From assembly GCA_016748015.1 (NCBI GenBank), contig JAAOMT010000718.1, positions 648,586 to 712,585 of the forward strand: a stretch of 64,000 nucleotides of DNA. The letters are read 5' to 3'. Of the stretch, positions 36,561 to 50,585 are shown in pieces (position 1 is the first letter of the stretch; each line of letters opens with the position of its first letter). A program made the translations under genes and the position numbers. The stretch is from Geosiphon pyriformis. Lineage: Eukaryota; Glomeromycota; Glomeromycetes; Archaeosporales; Geosiphonaceae. The notes below the pieces were generated by a model. The model was not told the origin of the DNA. It worked only from the letters and a program-made list of their open reading frames with translations, and made no database searches.

Positions 36561-39500
36561 ATGGCTCACCAACTTAATTTCAAGACTCCTTTTAAAACTC
36601 CTTTTAACAAAAATGTTGTGAAGCCTGCCGAGAAAGAAGAGAAATCTCGCTGCATTCCCTTTAAGCCCAAAAAGATACCTGCGCAAACAGTACCTGTAAA
36701 AAGAACAAGACACACTTATGTCGACGAGAGTGACGAAGAGCAAAATTCCTCAGATGGAAGTGATTATAATTCCGAGTCAGCCTATTCAGAAAGCGACAAA
36801 GATAGCGATACCGATGTTAAACGTCCTCGAAAAAAGACGAAAGGCTCTCAAATTCAAAAAGCCCGAGTTCCATTAGCTAAGCTCTCGACCAGAAGTAATA
36901 ATGCTTCAAAGAATACAAAGTCATCGATACCTTTGATTCATCATGATCCAATCAAGACACTTACCTCGAGATTTAAGATCCCAACCTTTAAAAGCAAAGG
37001 GGACGGTCAACAACCGATCCCCTGCGAAGAAAATAATGACAATCAAAAGACTTTAGGAATTCGTCGAAGACCTTTTCTTGCAACCAAAGCTTTATATGAT
37101 CACACTGCAGAAAATGCTCTCGTTCTTCATTCTCCCTCTGAAGAGGAAGAGCAAAAAGTAGTAGAAGTAAAAGAAAAAAAGGAAAAAACCTTGGGAGAAA
37201 TTTTGGGAGTCGTTATTCCAAAGAATGAGAACAAAGTCCATGTAGTTTTAGGTAAGACTGTTGGTTGTCAGAATCGCAATAATTTGCGGGATCTATAACA
37301 GACAACTGTATTTTCGAAAAAGATCCTAGGCTTACCGCAAAATTGCGCCCCCATCAGAGAGAGGGTGTAAAGGTAAAATAACTTTTCTCAAACACATTGC
37401 TTAATCTATTTGAACATTTTTTACGTTATTTACATTCTTTTTTCTCTGAAAAAGTTTCTTTATGAATGCACAACTGGAAGGGTGGTACCGAATGCCTATG
37501 GGTCAGAATTCACAGACTGAACAATTGACATCATAAATCACAATGAAAGGAGACTAATAAGTTTTTCTTCAAATAGCTGTATCATGGCCGACGAAATGGG
37601 TTTGGGCAAAACTGTAAGCTATATTATGGATATTTCAGTATTCTAGACAATTGACAAAAAAAAATTCTCGCATACTATTTCCGGTATTAGCTGCAATGTA
37701 TCGCCCTGATGTGGACTTTGCTTCGCCAATCCTCAGAACCGAACAAGGGTACGATTGAAAAATGTATTATCGTATGTCCTTCTAGCTTGGTACGCAATTG
37801 GGCCAATGAAATCGGTAATATATTATCTTCTATTACCGAAGATCTCATTTTTCATAACTTATATTTGTGGATATTCTTCTAAATAGTGAAATGGCTTGGT
37901 CCCAATGCGATCAGGCCTTTGGCCATGGACAGCAAGGGTACCAAAGAGAATACAATCAATGAGTTGCGGAAATTCGCCAATGCCCAAGGTCGAATGATAA
38001 TGAATCCAGGTAGAAGATTTTGTCTCTATTTCTTTTATTTTTCGGAAGTTTCATAGACATTCGGGCTCTTTCGTATCATTCTGGGAAACTTTATCAAGTA
38101 TTGATCATTTCATACGAGACGCTTCGTATCAATATATCCGAACTTTCTAATGGGGAAATTGGGCTGTTGCTTTGCGATGAAGGACATCGATTGAAAAATT
38201 CAGGTGGTTTACAAGTTCCTATAATTTTTTTTCTCAATACAATGCTAGACAGAATGTAAATTTCTACTAAATTGCTAAATATTTTGTAGATTCGTTGCTG
38301 TTTCAAGCTCTGAATTCTCTTAAAGTACAACGTAGGGTGATTTTATCTGGCACGCCAATTCAAGTATAATAATTAAAGATAATTAACCAAAGACACTCCC
38401 AAGATAAAATTTTTACAATATTATTCTTTAATTTCAGAACGATCTCTCCGAATATTTTTCCTTGTTGAATTTTGCCAATCCTGGGCTTTTGGGAACCCCC
38501 AGTGAATTCAGGAGAAATTACGAAAACGCCATCATACGTGGTCGTGATGCCGATGCTACTGACCGAGAACGCGAGATTAGTGATCAAAAGCTTTCAGAAC
38601 TTTGGGGGGTTGTTAGTAAATTTATAATTAGGCGAACCAATGATATTTTATCCAAATTCTGTAAGTGGATTTTGCTGAATTTCGTAATCCTGCAACTTAT
38701 TTCACCTTTTACTCCATCCATTTTAGTGCCTCCCAAGTATGAACATGTTGTTTTTTGTCGCCTAAGCAAATTCCAACTTGCGCTTTACAATTTATTCGTG
38801 ACATCACCGGAAATTCAACGCTTACTTCGTGGCGTGGGATCCCAACCTCTCAAAGGTTTTTCATGACCTTGTTTATAGCTCTGTCTTTCAAACACGCTTA
38901 ACCAAATTTAATCTCGTTCCTCAGCCATTAATATCTTGAAGAAATTGTGCAATCATCCTGATTTGCTTAATTTACCTGATGATTTACAAGGATCAGAAGA
39001 TTTATATCCAACGGGGTATTCTATCAAAGAAAAAATGAGGACTGTTAGGCCAGAATTTTCTGGTAAAATGATGGTTTTAGATAGGTTGGTATATATGTGT
39101 AATCACTAAACTGATTTATATAATAAAATATTAAATTTCTCACAAAACGCACTATTCACAGGATGCTATCAAAAATTAAAGAAGAGACAGATGACAAAAT
39201 TGTCTTGATCTCTAATTACACCCAGACTCTCGATTTATTTGAAAAATTATGCCGAAACAGAAAGTATGAGGCATAATCTTTTGTTTTTATAAGATTTATG
39301 GTTTAAATATTCATTTATCGCAGACATCGTTTCCTGCGTTTGGATGGAACAATGAGCGTTCCAAAACGACAAAAGCTGGTTGACAGATTCAATAATCCAG
39401 AGGGCCAAGAATTCATCTTTTTACTAAGTAGTAAAGCGGGTGGTTGTGGCCTGAATCTTATAGGGGCAAACCGACTGGTTTTATTTGATCCAGGTAAGCA

Positions 39501-40257
39501 AACAATAAAAAAGCAAATTTGATTAATCAAAATTTAACCAATTATTTTTGATTTTCCTGTATTCCAGATTGGAATCCTGCGGCCGACCAACAGGTTTTTC
39601 TGTTTTGTTTTGTTTTTTAATTTTTTTTGTCAAATTCCTATTAATTCAGAACTTTTATTTATTAGGCATTGGCAAGAGTATGGAGAGATGGCCAAAAAAA
39701 AGAATGTAATTAAAAAGCTCATTTTACTTTGATAATAGCACTTAATCATAAAAACATTAGACACAAGTTTTAATGGGTGCCCTCAACGTTGAGAATTTTA
39801 TTTTTATCAGGTTTCATCTATCGATTTATCAGCACAGGATCAATTGAAGAAAAGATCTTTCAACGTCAGTCACACAAGCAATCACTTTCCTCTTGTGTGG
39901 TGGATGAGGAAGAACATGTCGAACGGCACTTTTCCGGGGAATCATTAAGACAATTGTTTCGATTCAATGGGAATACTGATTGCGACACACATGGAACCTT
40001 CAAATGTGGAAGATGTCAAAATGGTGTCCAAGCTTCACTAAGTTTAAACATGAATTACGGTGATTCTAGCTCGTAAGTTAAAACATGTTGAATCAAAATT
40101 TTGCATTTGGCTAAACCTTTCAAATATCTGTAGATGGGATCACTTTACAGGAGGCAATGATTTAGTTAAAATCAATGATATAATGCTGAAAGAAGAAGCA
40201 AATCGTGGAACAGTTTCCTTCGTTTTCCAATACAATTCGAAATATGGTAAAAAGTAA
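36561..40257 (+). CDS. RAD54: RAD54 DNA-dependent ATPase / recombination translocase
   Basis: Seventeen exons were resolved: 36561-37251, 37302-37372, 37455-37501, 37577-37613, 37691-37814, 37887-38009, 38099-38203, 38290-38363, 38438-38660, 38727-38855, 38925-39084, 39162-39263, 39324-39493, 39568-39593, 39666-39705, 39811-40072 and 40134-40257. They total about 835 residues. The N-terminus is basic with an acidic [14 protein letters not shown] patch. SNF2 motifs follow: [15 protein letters not shown], Walker [27 protein letters not shown] ([12 protein letters not shown]), [55 protein letters not shown], and the C-terminal Rad54 zinc-finger-like [12 protein letters not shown]. Rad54 remodels DNA with Rad51 in homologous recombination. 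The terminal exon may splice once more at 40254 (GTAAGT), which would add only one residue. Confidence 0.95.
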
Positions 40258-40671
40258 GTATTGAAACATTACCCGTATTTATTTTCTTGGATCTATGGTA
40301 ATCTAATAATTGTTATGTGCGGCATTCTATAACAGGTCGTGAATAAGAAAAGCTTTTATACGAGATAAAGTGAAAGAAGGTGGCTACTGGCCTGTGATGA
40401 TTAAACATGGAATTTGACATGTTGAATTTTATAGGGTAGTTGCTGAAAATTGTTCTTAATGTTTTTGGCTATCCCGAAACTATCCTGATCAGAAATGTCC
40501 ATTTCGCCACCTCATTTTCATTTATCTATTAATGTCTGTGGAAACTCACTTATAATCCTTTACTAAAAGCATTGTAAAATTGTAATTATGTGATAGGATC
40601 TTGACCATTGGATATTCCCTGTACACATGTGGTCCCACTTATCAAAATGCTTGATTCTTTTTTGATGTAAT
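40258..40671. other. Convergent 3' flanks of RAD54 and ATG9
   Basis: This is about 410 bp of moderately A/T-rich sequence between two stop codons, with no other feature. Confidence 0.6.
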
Positions 40672-43600
40672 TCATATTGCGGATTTATCCAACTCATAAA
40701 ATTGATTAAGTAAATTAAAGATTCCTACTTGTCGTGGTCGATCTTGTTCCATTAATACATCATTCCCAGATTTGGCACCCGTTAAAAAGTAAGAATCACC
40801 TAATTCACTCTCATAATTTTCTTGAGGCGAATGCGAAGAATTTAACTGTTCTGTTGTTCCGATGACAACATTTTTTCGAAGCGTTGGACCTTGTGGAGAG
40901 TCGGACGGGCCATCTTCTTGCAGCAATGAATCAATACCAAACCCAAGACTAGAACGACGCGCATGAGGGGCGTTAATGTGCCCTTTTGAAGTCCCGAAAG
41001 GTATATTGCTCCCGCGACGATTATTTCGAAGAATCGAATCAATACCAAACAGGCGTGTGTTACTGGTGCGCTCAGGATTGATTTGATTATTAAATTCAGT
41101 CAGGCGAGTAAGATAAGCAGACCCAGTAGGATCTGTAGGTTCCCAATCAGGATGATTCGCCTGTGTGTAAAACAATGAAATGTTTTTGTTTGTTTGTTTG
41201 TTTGTTGTTTTGTTTGTGAGCTATTGATATAATGATGTAGAAATGTAAAAAAATGATATATGGAAGTTTACCTTGAAATTCAAAAAGCTCTTTTCCATCT
41301 TTCCTTGGTTTGAAATATAATATTCGTTGGCAACTTCAGTTGGGGCGCCATACTGGGATAAGCATTCATATTGGTAAGCTGAATTGGAACCAAACATGCA
41401 AGAAGATAAAGGAGTTATGAAAAAATTTACCTTCACATTCCCATGTCGCTTGAAATCAAATACTGCAAAGCTGCAGACGTAACCGACTCCTTCCACATGT
41501 AGAGTGAATTCACGGAAAAAGTCCACGATCTTTTGTAAGTATAAAGTTAAGGAGGTCTTGAAAGATTGAAGGAAAAAGAAATTGGATGCTTGCAAAAGTA
41601 TTTCAAAGGATATCACTACAATCTGGCAAAGAGTACCACAATATAAGTGGGGTGAAAATGACGCTGACAATTTCTTGGATAAAAAGAATCACTTTCATGT
41701 CAAATAGTTGAGCAAATCCTTTGCGGACCTATAAATGTATCAATAGGTAAGGTCCAACTTATCGGATGAAAAAATTAATAAATAAAGCTGTAAAAATGAA
41801 GAAACCTTCTCAGCATGCAAATCTTCTCTCCAATCATCGGGCAAATAATGAGTGTATTCTATAACTTCCTTCAGAATCATTTCAGGATCAAATACCGAAT
41901 GTTCATCTGGGATCAGACCACGGCTAACATGCAAAATGGTACCACATAATCCGAGGTAAAAAATAAGGGTACGTTCAGGCGTGATCTCAAATCTAAATAG
42001 CTCGGGATCGATCACGGTAGCCAACAGAAGAATAGCGGCAAAAGATCCAGCAATAAATGAGACAAATCTTTTTTGATAAAAATTCAAAAGATTACATAAT
42101 AATCAAAACGCGTTCCTCCAACCAACCAACCAACCAACCAAAAAAAAGCCTCACCTGGCAACCAAGACAGATTTCTCTTTTGGAAATTGATTGATATATT
42201 TCATAGCGGGTTCATAGCTATTATTTAGCCTTGTTTGGAATAGGTGGGGCAATTCATTAAACTCACGAAACATCCATCGGGCAAAAGGTGACCATTGGCG
42301 AGATCCGATTGAACTGGGGTTCTTGTGATATTCCTTGTTAAATTACCAGGGAAATTATAAATTATGATTAATGAAATTTAAAGTGAACCGAACCAAGCAA
42401 CCGACCGACCGACCAACCATGTAAAATCAAAGCAATCTCGGAAAAGTAATGATAATATGAGACTTACATCAAAATATCTGAAGAAAAAGAACATGAGAAG
42501 ATAGACAACAATAAAGGGAGCAAAAATAAGGTTAATCCAACCCATAAGGACAAATCGGTTGCTCAATCTATAAAAATTTGATTGTAAAAAAACTATTAAG
42601 AGGCCAATAGCAAGATGATTATTTGAGATATGATTTTGAGATGAAAGTTAAAATTTATGCATATGTGAGTACCCTTTGGTTAATTCTTCTTTCGGAACAT
42701 CCTTGAGATATTTCTTTTTGACTTGACCCTCATCATTAAAGGCATAATCCATTATGCAAAGGTTCAGGTTCCATTCAAGTGTTTTTGTTAAAATTTGTTG
42801 TCGATTCAAAAAGGGAAGGGGAATAGTAAGTTTCAATATATCCTTGTTTATGAGGGCAATTAAATAATTTTCTTGACGCATAATTCTATTAGCAATATTA
42901 TGAGCGTCAAGGCGTTGTTGCGGTTGATCTTGGGTCAAATGATAGACTTGATGACTAGTGGTGGGATTGTTGTCCCGAAGTCTTACTATTTGATTGACGA
43001 TTCTTTGCCAAGATACAGTTTGGATATCATCCTATGTAGGGCGCGAATTCGAAGATTTAAATCAGATGACGAGTTGAAATAGAAGACTGAGGAGGAGATA
43101 ACTTACGTCAGGGATTTCCAACAAATAAGTGTAAAAGTTGAACATATCGTTTAACCGACCAATATCCAATATTAGACGAAAGACTTGGTAGACAAAAAAG
43201 CAGCAGAAGATGGTTACAAAAAATTGACTTAATCCTGATAACCTAGCCAAATTGTAATAGAAAATTGTAAGGACTTGAAACAGGTCAAGTCAAATATAAT
43301 GATGATTTTTTCCTGAAAAATTACCTGCTAAAACATTGAGCAATTACCACTTCAGATAATTTTTTGCTATGTCTAATTGACGAGTAATCAACACAACCGA
43401 TCAGAAATACCGAGAATCCTATTACGAAACCCAATTGCCTGAATCGGGAGAAAATCTAGAATTATTTCTAGGAAATAAATGAGATAAATTGACAAATAGC
43501 GATAAAAACTTACAACAGGCTCAGAACTCTATTCAACAAGATGCAATTCATGCCTTTACCAATGTAATAAGCATATACCTAAGTTAAAAGTATTAATGAT

Positions 43601-44107
43601 TTTCTTGATGTATTAGGGTGTAATGAAAAAGCAAAAGTAAAAAGTTTTTTGATACGCTACCTGGCCAAGAAATGAGTCCAGATTCTCCACATTAGCCCAT
43701 TTCCACATTGTGAGTTCTTTCATGATCTCCTTTTGTGATCTCGTATTGGGCTGTTGCCTTTGACCTTGGTTAACAAAATTCCAACCAGGAGCTGGTGTCC
43801 CGCGACGATCATCCTCTGGGTTATTGCGAGGCATTTCAACCATTAGTGAGGCGGGAACTTCTTCCTCTTCTCCTTCTTCTTCTTCTTCTTCTTCTTCTTC
43901 TTGGAAATCACCAGTGGGTAAAGGTTGATAGATGGGCTGTCGGTTACCAGAGAAATTTTTAAATGGAGATGCATGTGAGGTCGGTTTTCTTGAAGAGCTA
44001 GAGTTTCTCGTTGGTTTTATTGAATAGCTCTCTGATAAATTTTCTTGGTCCTCGTGAAGGGTAACATATGCGGATTCATTAGGCTGAGGTCGATTTCTAT
44101 CTGCCAT
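40672..44107 (-). CDS. ATG9: Autophagy lipid scramblase Atg9
   Basis: Twelve exons (44107-43661, 43578-43514, 43438-43325, 43242-43107, 43031-42673, 42567-42468, 42333-42155, 42067-41806, 41728-41614, 41534-41431, 41352-41272, 41160-40672) give about 816 residues. APG9-domain hallmarks include [114 protein letters not shown] and ANHPDWEP. Several membrane segments lie between about residues 190 and 620. The cytosolic N-terminus carries an uninterrupted Glu-rich tract. Atg9 vesicles seed autophagosomes. The exon 9/10 join uses an AT-AC, U12-type intron (separate entry). All other introns are GT-AG. Confidence 0.95.
41535..41613 (-). other. U12-type AT-AC intron in ATG9
   Basis: This is a 79-nt intron. 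The donor is G|ATATCCTTTG (minus strand, first base 41613), an exact match to the U12 AT-AC donor consensus. The branch-site-like TCCTTAAC lies at 41553-41546, and its second A is 12 nt from the 3' end. The acceptor is TTAC|AAAAG, last base 41535. The join gives [15 protein letters not shown], as expected for Atg9. No GT-AG pair in the area restores the frame. Confidence 0.85.
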
Positions 44108-44294
44108 ATTTAGTGGCAAGAGTCACCTGTTATTCAGTGATAAAATAAGAAATAAGAAATAGATGTTTAATTTAAAAAGAAAGTGAGGAAAGAGTAAAGA
44201 AAAGTACGTGTTTGGAATGCGTAATATAGTAGACATTATGGTAATAGACGTGTGGGGTCTCCACCTACGTAATGGGTGCGTTGATGATGTTTTA

Positions 44295-44328
<34 letters not shown>

Positions 44329-45780
44329 TAAATCCAAAAAACACGTGAATAGCCACCTGTTATTTATAAAGATAAAATTTTATTTTTTGAAATTAAAATC
44401 AGTTATTATGATTTTAATTAACAAATGATCATAAGAATAATATGTATATGTTTTTATGTTTCTATGTGTCTATGTATGTATAAGATACAAGAATGAAAAA
44501 CAAAATTATGAAAAAAAATGTTTATGTTTAAAAAAATTCAACTATTTTATTTCGTAAATTTTACATAAAAAAAAAAGTGAATATAAACATATTTGCCATT
44601 TATATATTTAAATTAATAATTTTTAATGCGCTTTTATAACATCATGCAGATTTTTATTTTCTGTTAATGGAACATTATTTTTTTTTCTGGGATTTGAATT
44701 GTTATTATTCGGTATCGGGGGGAGGGGAGGGGAAATCGAAATCGAAATCGAAATCGAAATCGGGGGATTATTAAAAAAAGAGATGAATTTTTTGATTTTT
44801 AATTTTTTCGTTTTAATTGAAATTTTTTTTTTTTTTTACATGACCTTGTGACATGGGGAAACAATTATTTAGGGGGGTTTTTTTTTCTAAATATTAATTT
44901 TCAATGCCAATAGGAAAATGTGAATAAATGGGAAAAAAAAAATTTGTTGTTGTATGTGTGTATATTTAATGTTTGAGTTTTGTCATTGATTTTCAACGCA
45001 TTGACCCCAATTGATGATGATAGTAGTCAGGGACATGAAAAAAAAATTTTTTTTATGAAAATCCGCATTGTTCAGTTTTTCACAAACAATGTGATGATTA
45101 TGATTATGATGATGATCATTATGATTCAATATTATTTTTTATTATTTGTAAAAAGTGAATTGTTCTCTTTAGGGGTGGAGTGACGAAATAAATTTTTGAT
45201 TAAACATCATAGGTTAAAGATATTATATCTGTCTTTCAATTCTTTAAACCTGGTTAAATTTCAAACCCAAACACACGGGTTTTAATCAAAAAAATCAAGA
45301 TATAATGTTATTTTACGTAAGAAAAAAAAACTTTTTAAACCATATATAATTTTTTTGGTTATCCTCATATCAAAGAGAAAGAGAGAGAGAGAGAGAGAAA
45401 GAAAGAAAGAAAGAGAAAGAGAGAGAAAGAGAGAGAAAGAAAGAAAGAAAGAAAGAGAGAGTATCAGAAATAATCTTCTTTTTTCTTTTTTTTCTTTCTC
45501 CTTTAAATTTTAATCTTATCTTTTAACAGAAAAGAAAAAGTTTAAGGCGTTTTTCAACTTTAAATTTAAATTTCTTCTATGAAAAAATTATTGATACATG
45601 ATTAAATTAACATTTAAAGTTTTTTTTTTGGTTTCTATTTTATAAAAAATAAAAAAAATTTTCAAGACTTGGAGTTATCTCAGCCAAAATCTTTAAAAAA
45701 AAAAACCTTATTTTTTGTAATGTGATATCTCCTCATATTAATCTTTAAAGCATTTTTAAATTAAAATAATCAGGTATTTG

Positions 45781-45816
<36 letters not shown>

Positions 45817-45933
45817 GTATATATTTATAATTTCAAATCTTTTTTTAAATTTTTAATTACAATGGTTTTTTTAATATTACGGCCGTGTTCTCGGTCACAA
45901 AAAACAATAATTGTCCGAGACAATTATTATTAC

Positions 45934-46030
<97 letters not shown>

Positions 46031-47308
46031 TATTATCACAAACTTTTTAATAGTAGTACATGAAAAAGCCTTCTTCTTATTACACAAAAAGAAAAAAATG
46101 TAAATTTCACAACCAGAGTTTTCCGTAACCCTTCAAATTTGAATTTATAAAACGATCGGAACTTACGTTTACCATTTTTGAAGATCTCCCGAATAAGTTA
46201 AAATGACCAATCAAAATAAAAAGAACAGCCGGAAAACTGAATATCAAAAGTTTCTTATCCCTCTATCCCTCTATCCTTCTACCCCTCTACCCCTCTCTCT
46301 CTCCCTCACACTATTCTTTTCATTACACCACCTGTCACAAGTTTTTTCCCATCTTAACCATATTTGTTCATATAGATAATACTTTTGTTAGGATCACGAC
46401 TTTTTTAACGGTTACCCGAAATTTCTTTTTTACTTATAGTAGCAGCTAAGTTGTTTTCCCAATACGAGGTTGTGTGTCCCAAAGATTCACCATTTTTGAT
46501 CATCATCATCATCATCAAAAAAACCCATTTATCCTGATATAGAAAACTGTCCTTTTTTTTTCCTCACCTGGATATCGAATATTAAAAATAAAAATTTGAA
46601 CAGATAAAGTTGTCGGATAAAATAATTAAATTTCTTTAAGGAAAAATTCGGAACCGTTAAAATTTTTCCTTAAAAACATATATCTGCTTAAACCACATCA
46701 AATTTTAAACCCATTAACGTACAAATCTTTCGAAATAGGTCGTGACCAATTTTTCACTTGCACAAAAAACCAAATTATATATTATCAAACTGACTTATTC
46801 TCGTTATCTTTTTTTTCTGGAAATCATCATCATCATCATCGTCCTTCTCCCTTTTTATTATTATAATCTTACTTCTTATTCAACTATTCAAAACTTTTTT
46901 TTCTAATATTTTACACATCACTAGAACTATTACCAACAAAGTTGCTTGAAAATCCCTCCTCCGACTCCCACATATATCACACAAAATCATAATTTACTCC
47001 TAAAACCTTTTTCTCTCGAAACACCCCCAAATAGCAATACTCAACTCAAAGTTTCCTCCTGGTAACGAACAATTCTTTTCAACTTTTCTCTCAGACAACT
47101 TTAACGACTCGGAAAAAAAAACAAAAAAAAAACGAATCCCAACAGACCAAACTCAACAAACATTGTTCAGGTTACTGTCCTCTCTCATCTTTACCATAAC
47201 CCATAGTAGCGACAACAACAACAACAACAATAATAATAATAACAACTACTACAACTACAACTACAACTACAACTATAACAACAAGAACGAAAAAGAACTC
47301 ACTATATT
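44108..47308. other. 3.2-kb intergenic region with microsatellites; RasGEF promoter and 5' UTR at right end
   Basis: This divergent spacer between ATG9 and the RasGEF gene has no coding features. Simple repeats include (AAT)n at about 44299-44326, five GAAATC units at 44732-44762, GA/GAAA-rich DNA at about 45375-45462, (ATT)n at about 45781-45816 and a long (ATT)n at about 45922-46031. Pyrimidine (CTCTATCC)-type repeats lie at about 46258-46308, and AAC/AAT/ACT triplets at about 47214-47285 just before the start codon. CCAATCA occurs near 46207. Confidence 0.6.
45906..45928. repeat. 10-bp perfect inverted repeat at the edge of a long (ATT)n array
   Basis: AATAATTGTC and GACAATTATT are separated by CGA, forming a hairpin-capable palindrome directly abutting the ATT array that runs to about 46031. 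Confidence 0.8.
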
Positions 47309-48118
47309 ATGACTTCACTTTTAGTCCGAGCCTTATACGATTTTAACTCGTCTGATTCTTCGAGCCTTTCTTTTCGTAAAAACGATATCATACAAGTGAT
47401 AACACAGCTGGAGTCTGGTTGGTGGGACGGAATATGTAATAATGAACGTGGATGGTTTCCCTCAAACTATGTCACTACTTTTGAAGATTATGAAGAACTA
47501 CTGGAAGATGATGAGAACCAGGTGAGAAAAACTTTAGATAAAGGAAACAATTGGACGTGATTTTAATTGCAAAGTTATTATGTGTGTGTGTGTGAAAAAT
47601 TCTTAGCCTTATTAATTGACTTTTTTGACTGGGGTTTGCTTCAACGAAAGAATGTGGTTAGAGAAATGTGAGGACATGGTATTTAAGACTATTGGTGTGA
47701 TAAATTTGATTTGATTGAGTCCAATCATCCTAAGGATTATTTTAATTCAAATTCAAAATTTCAATCAAAATTTTCTTATTTCATAATTTCCTTTTTGAAT
47801 TCATGACTAAAGAATCCCAAAATCACTCACACAATATTAATACGCAGATGTCTGATTGGATAATGCAGGAAACAGCTGATGGAGAAATATTTTATTACAA
47901 CATACAAACACGTGAATCTGCTTGGGAATTACCACAAGATGATACTGAATCTGTTGTAACCTCTCGTTCTAACCCAAACACTCAAGATATTGTTACAGAA
48001 GTGGTCACCAATGAAACCATTACAAACAATAGTAACGATAATAATTATAATATTAACAACAGTAACAACAACAACAACAAAAATAGCAATTTGAATCATT
48101 ATAGCTTGAATTCAACCA

Positions 48119-48150
<32 letters not shown>

Positions 48151-48852
48151 CTATCATCAAATTTCACGGGAGCAGTTTATACAAATAATAATCAAAGAAT
48201 TTCATCAGAATTACCAGACCCTGATTCTGCTCTATCATTATCATCTGCATCACTAAGTAATCATTATATCGAATCATCTCAAATATTACCCGAGGATTGG
48301 ATAAAACAACCCACCGAAGATGGAAATACTTATTATTATCTTAACACGAAAACTCGAGAAATTCGTTGGACATTTCCTGGGAATACTGCCGGCGCTTCAC
48401 CTTCCACTTCAATCCCAATTGTAAATGGTAATAATAATATCAACAATAACAATAACAATAACAATAACAATTCTGATCTTAATCTTAATAGCAGCATAGC
48501 AACCAGTTCACCTGATATTATTGGAGATGAAAGAAATCACGTTGATGTTAATAATCTTGATGATAATAATTATCAAGAAATTGAAAATGTTCCTTTGATC
48601 TCATCAATCCCATTAAAACTTGAAGAATCAGTGATGAAAAATGATGAAGTATTTGATATTGAAACCGAAGATAAAGAAAGTATCACTAGCTCATGTGAAA
48701 ATCATCAAAGTTCCATTACCATTGAAGCAATAGATCAACAACAACAACAACAACAATTACTATTAGCACACCAATTACAAGAAAAAGAAGAAGCTTCACT
48801 CAATGGAATTGATAATGTTGTTGTTGATAACGATGAGGATGATGATGATTAC

Positions 48853-48918
<66 letters not shown>

Positions 48919-49828
48919 GATGATAATATCATTAATCACTCGGAACAAAGACCTCCACCTAATTGGGCTATAAAGAAAACACCTCAAGGTCAAATTTATG
49001 CTTTCAACAAATTGACCGATTTGGTAACTTGGAGGCTTGATAAGAATGATGTGGGATCCGCTCAATTGAATCAATTAAAACATGAACATTCATCGTTAAC
49101 TCAACAAGATCAAATTAATCAAATACATTATCAGCAACAATTAGAACAAGAAGATATTACACAACAACAACAACGGTTATCTCTACCACCACCATCACTA
49201 CCACCAACTCCAACAACTCCAATTCCGACAACCCCAATTTCACCACAAAGGCGTAAATTATCAATTGCTTCAATGGGCATGACACCAAACATTTTGACAC
49301 CACAAAATTTTATTGAACCATTAACTTGGGAATCATTATCCGGGACAGTAATAATGGCAATTCATCAATTAAATTTGGCCGCTAAAGAAAATGAAAAACA
49401 TAATTATACATCATGTACAAATTCTATAGCGGAAAGTATTCGAATAATGCTATACGCTTCAGGAACTGTGGAAAAAGATTCTTCAATAATACGTCAGAAT
49501 CGTACCTTGAAAATTCATCATCGTCATATAATGGCCTCACTATCGAAATTGGTTTTATCAACAAAAGTTGCTTCGGGAGTTTGGCCTCCTTCAGATGCCG
49601 TTTACAAAATGAAAAATGATGCGGATGAGGTATTGGTAGCGGTACGTCAATTTGTTCAAGCTGCCGAACAAGTGGTTGAGATTAAACGTCCTGATCCTCG
49701 AATTTTGGATAGTACCAATGGTGGAGCTTGGCGTGGTAATAATTTACCTCCGATTTTATCACCGAACGGTCGACATCTTAATAAACCACTATCAATTTCT
49801 ACTACCGCTATAATCCCAATCAATGATG

Positions 49829-49876
<48 letters not shown>

Positions 49877-50554
49877 GTAAAAAACATGGTGGTGATGGTG
49901 GTGTTGGTGGTAATAATAGTAATGAAGCTAATGGAAATAGTTCCGCAAGTCCTTCTTCTTCTCCCATCTCCCATAGTCCGGCTCGATCATTAACACCAGA
50001 TCTTCTAGCATCACTTGATCATACATCAAGAATAGTGACGAAAGCGATCACACTTTTATTAAATCACATCAAAAAAACCATAGAAATTCCACGTGATTCA
50101 TTGGTCAATAATTCAGGATTCGCAACACAATTAATTTCACAAACAAGACAAGTTGTGACACATGTCGGACAATTTCTATTGTTGATTGAAGATATAAATT
50201 TGGAGGATTTGGATTCAACAAGTTCGGGATCTATCGATGAATTTAAAGTTGCCAAACAAGCTCTTTATAATAATATTGCCGGTTTAGTAATTTGTACTCA
50301 ATCTGCCACCGATCCGTTAGCACCACATAATGCCATGGACCAAGTCTTAGTATCAACAAATGTTGTGGATAAATCTGTCAAAGATGTTATTATTGCCACG
50401 AAATTTTTGGTCGAAGAAAAAGATGCTCAAGATCAAAGGCTTCTTCAGTTGAACATGAGAAGAAGAAATAACTCGATTACCAATAATGATTTTCCCATAA
50501 AAACTAGACGATTGACGGGGATGAGCTATGGTTCCATACAAAATTCTCACTACC

Positions 50555-50585
<31 letters not shown>

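Noticed and set aside
44123-44356. 77-codon minus-strand frame with a poly-Leu run upstream of ATG9
   Set aside because: It is the shadow of an (AAT)n microsatellite in the ATG9 5' region.
45778-46103. Poly-Ile, poly-Tyr, poly-Leu and poly-Asn open frames
   Set aside because: They are translations of the (ATT)n microsatellite in every frame, with no start context, splice sites or non-repeat coding content.
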